This document shows positions 1 through 5,362 of a stretch of 10,910 nucleotides of DNA, piece by piece. The stretch spans positions 1-10,910 of the forward strand of contig JBJFGP010000175.1 of assembly GCA_051892815.1 (NCBI GenBank), in the 5' to 3' direction. The stretch is from JAXFQS01 sp051892815. Its GTDB lineage: Bacteria > Verrucomicrobiota > Kiritimatiellia > RFP12 > DVOR01. The notes beneath the pieces were generated by a model, which saw nothing but the letters and a program-made list of their open reading frames with translations, was not told the DNA's origin and did not search any database. Position numbers and translations under genes: made by a program. The first letter of the stretch is position 1. Each line of letters opens with the position of its first letter.

Positions 1-79
1 GGCAGGTGCGGGGGGCGTTCGTGGCTAGGTTGTGGGCGGGGTGGTAGGCAGGTTTGGGTCGATGGCTGGAGGTTTGGTG

Positions 80-853
80 ATGGCGGTTGCGAGGTGTGAG
101 GGGGTCGGTCGGGCAGTGGTGCGCGGTGGGGAGTGCAATCGGCTGGGATTTTGCGGTCTGATGGCGGCTGGGGTGGCGTTGGGGGGCTGCTTGGGGGTGC
201 AGGGGGAGGCGGTTCGGATTGTGCCGGTGGGCTACGGGCGGTTCGATTTGCCGATGAGTTGGATTCTGCCGGGCGGGTGCAGGGAGGAGCGGTATCCGAT
301 TGTGCTGGGGTTTCACTTGTTGCAGGTGGGGCGGCGGTTGCTGCTGGCGGATGTAGGGTGCGACCGTTTTGTGCTGGAGGGACGGGAGGCGGTGGAGTTT
401 GTCCGGCCGGTTGAGGCGTTGTGGCGGCTGGGGGTCGAGCCGGAGGCGATTGAGGGTTGTCTGATTTCGCACGCGCATGAGGACCATATTGGGGCGATTG
501 GTTCGTTTCCGCGGGCGAGGGTCTATATTCAGGAGGATGAGGCGCGCGCGGCGGGGAGGTACCTTGAGGGGCGGCAGGTGACGACTTTCCGGGATGGGCT
601 CGAGCTTTTCGGCGGGCGGCTTCGGATGGTGCGCGTCGGGGGGCATACGCGGGGCTCGTCGGTGCTCCTCATTCCCGACCGCGAGCAGGGCAAAATCGCC
701 GTCATCGCCGGGGATGCGGTCTACTCGCGGCTGAATCTCTCGCGCCGTATTCTGACGCCCACCACGCAGAATCCTTCCGAAAGCCGCGCCTTCATCGAGA
801 CCTACTGTACCCCGCGCCACCGCATCTACCTCTGCCACGACTTCCACTCGTAG
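80..853 (+). CDS. Metallo-beta-lactamase-fold hydrolase, probable lipoprotein
   Basis: A 257-residue metal-dependent hydrolase of the MBL fold. The metal ligands are visible: HAHEDH (H131, H133, D135, H136), H189 in GGHT, D212 in GDAVY and H253 in LCHD. This full set fits a two-zinc enzyme, and the GHTRGSSVLLI/GDAVY spacing resembles lactonase-like members such as N-acyl-homoserine lactonases; the substrate cannot be read from the sequence. I chose ATG 80 because GGAGG at 68-72 lies 7 nt before it. ATG 62 and GTG 32 have no such site. Residues 22-37 form a hydrophobic run ending LGGC, which fits the permissive bacterial lipoprotein pattern with C37 as the lipidated residue, so an envelope location is likely. 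The Arg-containing stretch before it is long, so a later GTG (116 or 119) is possible. Codon use changes from G/T-ending to C-ending near 650. The fold is secure; location and substrate are not. Confidence 0.88.
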   Translation: MAVARCEGVGRAVVRGGECNRLGFCGLMAAGVALGGCLGVQGEAVRIVPVGYGRFDLPMSWILPGGCREERYPIVLGFHLLQVGRRLLLADVGCDRFVLEGREAVEFVRPVEALWRLGVEPEAIEGCLISHAHEDHIGAIGSFPRARVYIQEDEARAAGRYLEGRQVTTFRDGLELFGGRLRMVRVGGHTRGSSVLLIPDREQGKIAVIAGDAVYSRLNLSRRILTPTTQNPSESRAFIETYCTPRHRIYLCHDFHS

Positions 854-910
854 CCGCCCATTCCGAATCGCCCGAAAATCCGCGCGGTTCGTACCTTGGT
901 CAGCGCCCGA

Positions 911-991
911 AAGGTTGCCACCAGTCGCCCCACAAGGTGCCCACCTGCGAGGGGGAATCCTTGCTACCCGCCGCCCCAAAAGGTGTCTACT
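911..991. repeat. Short motif at 23-bp multiples upstream of the secreted-protein promoter
   Basis: A 12-bp core, AAGGTKYCYACY, begins at 911, 934 and 980, so the spacings are 23 and 46 bp. A weaker relative begins at the intermediate position 957 (10 of 14 bases match the copy at 911). The middle copy contains AGGTG CC CACCT, a short inverted repeat. Spacing near two helical turns would place protein contacts on one face of DNA, but the cores are short and the flanking bases are not conserved. It may be a decayed tandem repeat, an operator cluster or chance. The rest of 854-1079 is C-rich and shows no gene and no hairpin followed by a T-run. Confidence 0.3.
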
Positions 992-1079
992 TTCCATCTC
1001 GCGCCGCGCCTTCCCACGCCCCGCGACCGTTGCCGCCCCCGGCCGCCTCACTTTTCTGCCGCCCGCTGCAACTTTTGAC

Positions 1080-1108
1080 TTGCCAAAACCGCCTTCCTCG
1101 TGTATACT
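1080..1108 (+). promoter_or_regulatory. Sigma-70-type promoter of the secreted-protein gene
   Basis: TTGCCA (1080-1085) matches four of six bases of the -35 consensus. TATACT (1103-1108) matches five of six of the -10 consensus. They are separated by exactly 17 nt. Transcription would start near 1115, giving a leader of about 100 nt before ATG 1216. The sites lie in a locally AT-richer patch of an otherwise GC-rich gap, which supports a real promoter. Confidence 0.72.
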
Positions 1109-1215
1109 TTGCACCATCGAAAATAACCAGGCTCCGCGCAGTCTGCCGGATGAGTGTCCGGATTGGCCTGACCCGAGCCAACTTCAAGTTGTCTCTACCA
1201 CACAAGGAGAGTTTC
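1109..1215 (+). promoter_or_regulatory. 5' leader with a small hairpin, a palindrome and the ribosome binding site
   Basis: This is the untranslated leader expected from the promoter just upstream. It contains a 5-bp stem (CCGGA 1146-1150 with TCCGG 1157-1161, six-base loop), a perfect 13-base palindrome CAACTTCAAGTTG at 1179-1191, and a near-ideal Shine-Dalgarno AAGGAGA at 1204-1210 ending 5 nt before ATG 1216. The palindrome is too tight to be a hairpin but could be an operator. No known riboswitch or thermometer is recognisable. Confidence 0.4.
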
Positions 1216-2976
1216 ATGAAATTCGGCCAGATGTTTGCCGTCGCCGCGGGACTCTGCGCGGGTTTCTCCGCCACCGCAGCCACCACGCTGACCTTGGACA
1301 AAGGCGCGAGCGACCTGACCCTCGCCTCCTCCTCCGAGTCGACCCTTCTGCAACGGGTCGTCTTCGAAGGATTCGACACCGTCACCGCCAACGGTTGGTT
1401 CTTCACCCCCACCTTGGCGATTGATCAGACCACAGGCAAGTGGTTCTTCACCGATGCCGTCACCTACCGCAACCAGTCGGAAGAAGACCTGGCAGACGCC
1501 TCCGAGGTCGTCGTTGGCGAGACCGCCAACCACATTAAACTCGAAACCTCCGGCGGCTATGTCGGTCTGAACACCACTGAAAGTTATGCGGTTCCCTCCG
1601 TCGCCTCGGGCCAGGCCATCGAGTTCAAGGTCGATGTCGCCATGTCGGTCATGTCCGATGTCTCCAGCGTCGATGTCAACGCCATCCAGATGAGCCGCCC
1701 CAAAGCCGCCGTCTTCGCTGTCGTCGATACCGCAGATGAGAGCCAAGCCCGCATCGCCGCAGTTGTCGGTGGCAAGATGACCTCGCTTGACGCAACTGAG
1801 ACAGGCATGAACGAGTTCGCAGCCGGCGAAATCCTCTACCTCTATGATCAAACCAACTCCAAGTTCGTGACCATCCCCGCGACAGGCTCCACCAATACGG
1901 TTGCCGTCCGTGTGCAGTCCTTGCCCTGGGGCGATGCCTATGAATCGGGAATGGGACCTGAGGCGCTTCAACTCTTCTCCGTTGCGGTTGATGGCAAGGC
2001 AGACTATGTGTGGGCAGATGCCGATGGCAACCTGAAAGGCTTTGCCCCGACTTCCTCTTCAGACGCAGGGTTGCTCCTCGCCGAGGGTTCCGTTGGTTCC
2101 TGGGCACTCTCTCCCCGTTTTCTCGGTACCGATGAGGAATGCACAGGTGCGAACGAAACCGTTGAAGGCGTGCTCTTCCAGGGCACCAGCGACTATGTCG
2201 CCAACCTCACCCTGGCAACGGTTGATGTCGGTGGTGTGACTCCTTCCGTCCACAACTACACCCTCGAAGTCGCCAATGGTACTGTCACCGACCCCGAAGG
2301 TCAAGATGTTGCAACCGGAACGGCTCTTGCCGCCAGCACCACTTATACGGTTGCTCCTGCCGCGGGTTATATCTTCCAGTCGATTTCGGTTCTGACTGGT
2401 ATCGTGGTTGACGGCTACACCTTCACCACCCCCGAAGCTTTCGAGGAGGATGGCGTGGTCAAGGTCACCTTCAAGGCGGTCTCCGAGGTTGTCGATGCGG
2501 GCGATATCGGCAATATCCCTGAGAGCCAGCTTTCCGCCGATGCGGCCAAGACTTTGGGTGCTGCGATTGGGGCTCAAGGCGAGGCATTCAACACCTGGGC
2601 TGCTACGCAGGGGGTGAAGGTTGAGGATATTACGACTGCCTCTGTCGGCTCTGTTGTCAACGGTTTCTTGACTAACTTGTCGGTCGCCGAAGCCGAAACT
2701 GCTGATCTGTTGGATGTCCTTGAACTGGCCTTCAATGATGATGGTACGGTCAGCGTCATCGTCAATGGGGTGGTCTCTGAGACTGCTAACTTGACTGCGG
2801 CGGCTATCAATGGCAAGTTCGTCATCTATAGCGGCACAAGCCTCGATGCGCTCTCGGCTACGGATGTTTCGGCTGATAACATTGCGCAGGATGGCGGCAA
2901 AATCACTTTGAAGGTTGCCAAGCCTGCCGAGGATCCGGATGCCTTCTTCTACAAGGCCAGCATCACGGCCAAGTAA
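1216..2976 (+). CDS. Secreted or cell-surface protein of unknown function
   Basis: A 586-residue protein with a clear Sec signal peptide: MKF at the start, a hydrophobic core at 7-17, and probable cleavage after ATA (19-21). Residues 22-300 are rich in short beta-strand-like stretches, with Trp/Phe patches near 60-80 and a DGKADYVWADADGNL segment near 259-273, suggesting a jelly-roll or other beta-sandwich. Residues 345-420 (TLEVANGTVTDP, TTYTVAPAAGY, VKVTFKAV) resemble an InlB-B-type or bacterial-repeat small domain. The 440-586 tail includes alpha-helical Ala-rich stretches and ends FFYKASITAK; I suspect a C-terminal domain shared among surface proteins of this lineage (inference). Residues 1-30 contain one Cys, C14, within the signal. 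It has its own promoter, a strong ribosome binding site and a strong terminator, and more balanced codon use than its neighbours, all consistent with high expression as a single-gene transcript. No catalytic motif is recognised. Confidence 0.88.
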   Translation: MKFGQMFAVAAGLCAGFSATAATTLTLDKGASDLTLASSSESTLLQRVVFEGFDTVTANGWFFTPTLAIDQTTGKWFFTDAVTYRNQSEEDLADASEVVVGETANHIKLETSGGYVGLNTTESYAVPSVASGQAIEFKVDVAMSVMSDVSSVDVNAIQMSRPKAAVFAVVDTADESQARIAAVVGGKMTSLDATETGMNEFAAGEILYLYDQTNSKFVTIPATGSTNTVAVRVQSLPWGDAYESGMGPEALQLFSVAVDGKADYVWADADGNLKGFAPTSSSDAGLLLAEGSVGSWALSPRFLGTDEECTGANETVEGVLFQGTSDYVANLTLATVDVGGVTPSVHNYTLEVANGTVTDPEGQDVATGTALAASTTYTVAPAAGYIFQSISVLTGIVVDGYTFTTPEAFEEDGVVKVTFKAVSEVVDAGDIGNIPESQLSADAAKTLGAAIGAQGEAFNTWAATQGVKVEDITTASVGSVVNGFLTNLSVAEAETADLLDVLELAFNDDGTVSVIVNGVVSETANLTAAAINGKFVIYSGTSLDALSATDVSADNIAQDGGKITLKVAKPAEDPDAFFYKASITAK

Positions 2977-2999
2977 GCCGGTCGATTCTTGACTGAAAG

Positions 3000-3033
3000 A
3001 GAGATGTGGGGTGAATACCTCGCATCTCTTTTT
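3000..3033 (+). terminator. Intrinsic terminator of the secreted-protein gene
   Basis: AGAGATG (3000-3006) pairs with CATCTCT (3023-3029). Inside it a T-G wobble and GGGGT/ACCTC continue the stem to about 13 bp, closed by a GAAT tetraloop (3013-3016). A T-rich tail (3029-3037, interrupted by one C) follows at once. It begins 23 nt after the stop codon and should stop read-through into the repeat array. Confidence 0.93.
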
Positions 3034-3055
3034 CTTTCTAGGCGGGGAATGGGGG

Positions 3056-3300
3056 TGTTGTCGAGAGGCGTTTGTGCCCACGCTTGCAACGGAGTCTCCG
3101 AGCTGCCCGACGTCTAGAAAATAGCGTTGCTGAGAGGGGTTCTGACGCGCGGTCGATGCAGGTGCGTTCGGTGAGTTTGGTTCGAGAAAATAGTACTGTC
3201 GAGAGGTGTTTTTACGCGCGGTCGGCGCAGGTGTGTTCGGAGCGGTTGAACCGAGAAGATAGTGTTGTCGAGAGGGGGGCTTGTCTACGCTAGCAACCGC
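3056..3300 (+). repeat. Tandem array, exact 69-bp period, about 3.5 units
   Basis: Units begin at 3056, 3125, 3194 and 3263, all exactly 69 bp apart. The landmark GAAAATAG or GAAGATAG closes the first three units (3117, 3186, 3255), and (T)GAGAGG opens each one. The two inner units match at 51 of 69 bases and share ACGCGCGGTCG and GCAGGTG. The two outer units instead share ACGCTNGCAACNG, giving an A-B-B-A order. The period equals 23 codons, so an ORF can cross it (3072-3293), but that ORF has a TTG start, no ribosome binding site and Arg-rich sequence, so I do not call it a gene. A faint further copy may lie near 3379-3412. The array sits between a terminator and the next gene. It lacks the short identical repeats and unique spacers of CRISPR. 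Confidence 0.88.
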
Positions 3301-3517
3301 TCTTTCCTGTTAGGTAGGTGGGGGGTGTGGTGGTGGTACGAGGGAGTCAAAATAGGTGGCTTGGGAAGTTCCTATGGGGTCAACCGGGAGATACAATTCT
3401 GTGGAACGAGGGGTCTAAATGGGGGGCTTGGCGAGGCTTTGGGGGCAGGTGATGTTTGGGGCTTGCGTGGGGATGTGGGGGGCGGTTGTCGTGTTTGTCG
3501 GATGTGTGATGGTGTTT
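3301..3517. other. G-rich intergenic spacer, no gene seen
   Basis: This stretch between the tandem array and the alkyltransferase gene is strongly G/T-rich on the + strand. A TACAAT hexamer at 3392-3397 could be a -10 box for the next gene, but the 17-nt-spaced -35 (TTCCTA) is poor, so I leave it uncalled. ORFs crossing the stretch are low-complexity Gly/Trp/Val products of the base bias. Confidence 0.5.
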
Positions 3518-3527
3518 GGAGGTTGGT

Positions 3528-3851
3528 ATGACGGTTTTCCAGGAACGGGTTTATGAGGTGGTCAGGCGGATTCCGAGGGGGCGGGTATCGACTTATGGGG
3601 AGGTGGCGCGGCTTGTGGGTGGTGTCGCGGCTCAGGCGGTGGGGCAGGCGTTGAAGCGGAATCCGGATGTGGCGACGATTCCGTGTCATCGTGTGGTGGG
3701 GGCGGATGGTCGGGTTGGGGGCTATTTCGGGCGGACGGAGTCGGGCGGGGAGGGGAGGAAGCGGCGGCTTTTGGTTGCGGAGGGGGTGGTGTTTCTGGCG
3801 GACGGTCGGGTTGATTTGGCGCGGTCGGGGTGGCGGGTGGCGGGGGATTGA
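3528..3851 (+). CDS. Methylated-DNA--protein-cysteine methyltransferase, single-domain form
   Basis: A 107-residue DNA repair protein of the O6-alkylguanine-DNA alkyltransferase family (Ogt/MGMT catalytic domain). It would remove alkyl groups from guanine O6 by irreversible transfer to its own cysteine. The active-site motif IPCHRVVG is at 51-58 with the acceptor C53 intact, which separates it from alkyltransferase-like proteins that carry Trp there. STYGEVARLVGG (21-32) and AVGQALKRNP (37-46) match the winged-helix DNA-binding region including the arginine-finger area, and GRVGGYFG follows at 61-68. Typical Ogt proteins are about 160-180 residues; this one lacks the N-terminal domain and equals the catalytic module alone. 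I chose ATG 3528 because GGAGG at 3518-3522 lies 5 nt upstream. It appears to stand alone between two spacers. Family assignment is secure; repair activity in this short form is not proven. Confidence 0.92.
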   Translation: MTVFQERVYEVVRRIPRGRVSTYGEVARLVGGVAAQAVGQALKRNPDVATIPCHRVVGADGRVGGYFGRTESGGEGRKRRLLVAEGVVFLADGRVDLARSGWRVAGD

Positions 3852-3963
3852 GCGGGTAGGTTGGAGTTGGTCTTGGATGTTGGTAGGATGGAGGGACGCT
3901 GGTACGCAGGTGTGTGGGGCGGTCGTACGCAGGAAATGGGGGCGTTGGCGGGCAGGTTTTGGA

Positions 3964-3988
3964 GGGGCGGGAACGGGGAAATTGGGGG
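3964..3988 (+). other. Possible G-quadruplex motif
   Basis: Four G-tracts (GGGG, GGG, GGGG, GGGGG) are joined by loops of 1, 3 and 5 bases, which fits the standard G3+N1-7 rule. Further G-tracts follow at 3998-4002 and 4007-4009. The motif ends 39 nt before the -35 box of the next promoter. The whole 3852-4020 spacer is G-rich, so this may be a by-product of composition. No gene or convincing hairpin is seen in that spacer. Confidence 0.35.
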
Positions 3989-4027
3989 CATAGGATTGGG
4001 GGATGGCGGGCGGAAGGGCTTTTTTGT

Positions 4028-4056
4028 TTGCGGGCGTGGGGTCATTCGGATATAAT
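4028..4056 (+). promoter_or_regulatory. Promoter of the five-gene unit, predicted to give a leaderless mRNA
   Basis: TTGCGG (4028-4033), a 17-nt spacer and a perfect TATAAT (4051-4056) form a strong sigma-70-type promoter. The transcription start expected about 7-8 nt beyond the -10 box falls at 4063-4064, on the ATG (4064) of the ligase gene. No Shine-Dalgarno lies before that ATG, as expected for a leaderless transcript. The -10 box itself contains the first bases of an in-frame ATG at 4055, which would be untranscribed and so cannot be the start. Confidence 0.75.
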
Positions 4057-4063
4057 GGTGGGC

Positions 4064-5362
4064 ATGGCTGAATGGTACCATCTAGTCGGTGTGGGCGGGG
4101 TAGGGATGCGGGCGTTGGCGCAGGCACTGCTCGATCAGGGATTTGCCGTGTCGGGGTCAGACCGTCAGGGCGATTTGGAGTTGCCCGCCAAGGAGATTGC
4201 CCTCTTTGCGCAGGACGGCAGCGGCGTATCGAATCACTGCGCGGGCGTAATCGTCTCGAGCGCAATCGAAGCGGACAATCCCGACCTTCTGGCGGCGCGA
4301 CGCCTCGGCATTCCCGTCATCCACCGAGCCACCGCCCTAGCCGAACTCGTCGCCGCCCGGTACGAACTCGTCGCCGTCGCCGGAACCGCCGGCAAGAGCA
4401 GCGTCACCGCACTGCTCGGCTGGATCCTCGCCGAGAGCGGCGCCGCCCCCTGCGTCGTCAACGGCGCCGGGATTGTCGGCTGGGAAGACGGCGGCAACCG
4501 AATCGCCTCCGTCCGCCGCTCCAACGGCACCATCCTCCCCGGGCACGCCAAACCCCTGATGGTAGCCGAAGTCGACGAGAGCGATCGCTCCCTGACCGCC
4601 TTCCGCCCAACCCACGCCATCATCACCAACGCCTCCGCCGACCACTTCGATCTCGACGAGACCGAACACCTCTTCGACACCTTCCGCGCCACCATTCCCG
4701 GCCATTGCCTTGACACCCGCCACGCCCCCCTCCAGCCCCAGAACCTACGCCCCGAACCCTGGGGCGCAACCTTCGACTGGTGCGGACAGAACTACCACCT
4801 TCCCCTCCCGGGCGCCCACAACATCGCCAACGCCCTGGCCGCCATCGAGATGGCCCTCCGCCTGGGAATCCCCTCAAAAAACATCGCCTCAGCCCTCCAG
4901 ACCTTCCAAGGAATCGAACGCCGCCTGCAACGGTGCGGCACCTGCTCCGGCGCACTCGTCATCGACGACTACGCCCACAACACCGCCAAACTCGCCGCCG
5001 CCCTCGACACCCTCCAAACCCTCGCCCCGCGCGGCCTCACAGCCCTCTGGCGCCCCCACGGATACGCCCCCCTGCGCAAAATGAAAGCCCCACTCGCCAC
5101 CCTCTTCGCCCAACGACTCCGCCCCCAAGACCTCCTCGTCCTGCTCCCCGTCTACGACGCCGGCGGCACCGCAGACCGCACCGTCAACTCCCAAGACCTG
5201 CTCAACCTCCTACCCCACGGCCTTGCCACCCTCGTCCCCGACATCCCCGCAGCCGAAACCCTCCTTCGCGCCCGCGCCCCCTACTGCGACCTAATCGCCA
5301 TCCTCGGCGCCAGAGACCCACAACTCCCATACCTCGCAAGAAAGCTCGCCCGTGAAGCCTAA
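4064..5362 (+). CDS. Divergent MurC-like Mur ligase family protein
   Basis: A 432-residue ATP-dependent ligase of the Mur family (MurC/Mpl branch), which joins an amino acid or peptide to a carboxylate on a UDP-muramyl substrate in the cytoplasm. Seen in order: the N-terminal Rossmann motif YHLVGVGGVGM (5-15), VSSAIEADNPDLLAARRLGIPVIHR (62-88), the P-loop AGTAGKSS (106-113), VDESDRS (170-176), TNASADHFD (188-196), GAHNIANALAA (250-260), FQGIERRLQ (271-279), DDYAHN (301-306) and RPHGYAPLRK (330-339). Oddities: MurC normally has GTHGKTTT and DD(Y/F)xHHPTE, but here His is Ala, TT is SS and HP is NT. The stretch between TNASADH and GAHN is about 60 residues, against roughly 95 in canonical MurC. 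It is first in an overlapping gene unit and overlaps an amino-acid symporter by 11 nt. ATG 4064 fits both the promoter and where family members begin. The true substrate is uncertain; it could be MurC itself, an Mpl-like recycling ligase or a new specificity. Confidence 0.85.
   Translation: MAEWYHLVGVGGVGMRALAQALLDQGFAVSGSDRQGDLELPAKEIALFAQDGSGVSNHCAGVIVSSAIEADNPDLLAARRLGIPVIHRATALAELVAARYELVAVAGTAGKSSVTALLGWILAESGAAPCVVNGAGIVGWEDGGNRIASVRRSNGTILPGHAKPLMVAEVDESDRSLTAFRPTHAIITNASADHFDLDETEHLFDTFRATIPGHCLDTRHAPLQPQNLRPEPWGATFDWCGQNYHLPLPGAHNIANALAAIEMALRLGIPSKNIASALQTFQGIERRLQRCGTCSGALVIDDYAHNTAKLAAALDTLQTLAPRGLTALWRPHGYAPLRKMKAPLATLFAQRLRPQDLLVLLPVYDAGGTADRTVNSQDLLNLLPHGLATLVPDIPAAETLLRARAPYCDLIAILGARDPQLPYLARKLAREA

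Noticed and set aside
1075..1080. TTGACT as the -35 box of the secreted-protein promoter
   Set aside because: It matches the consensus slightly better but lies 22 nt from TATACT, too far. TTGCCA at 1080-1085 gives the normal 17 nt.
937..1215. N-terminal extension of the secreted protein to an upstream start
   Set aside because: The promoter at 1080-1108 and the ribosome binding site at 1204-1210 lie inside the extension, and the signal peptide begins at ATG 1216.
2059..3081. 340-residue open frame on the - strand across the secreted-protein gene and its terminator
   Set aside because: It runs antisense to a gene with a signal peptide, ribosome binding site and terminator, shows no recognisable domain, and would cross the terminator stem.
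3072..3293. 73-residue open frame through the tandem repeat as a gene
   Set aside because: It has a TTG start, no ribosome binding site, an Arg-rich repetitive product and a position right after a strong terminator. The 69-bp period alone explains the open frame.
3056..3300. CRISPR array
   Set aside because: The units are long, diverged and contiguous, with no short identical repeats and no unique spacers, and no cas gene is nearby.
3392..3397. TACAAT as a -10 box for the alkyltransferase gene
   Set aside because: The correctly spaced -35 hexamer (TTCCTA) matches only three of six bases, and the leader would be about 120 nt, so the support is too weak.
3914..4063. N-terminal extension of the Mur-like ligase
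   Set aside because: It is a Gly/Trp/Arg-rich stretch unlike any Mur ligase and contains the -35 and -10 boxes. Family members begin just before the YHLVG motif.
3372..4265. 297-residue Pro/Arg-rich open frame on the - strand
   Set aside because: It is low complexity from the G-rich + strand, lies antisense to the alkyltransferase with its PCHRV motif and to the start of the ligase, and has no family match by eye.
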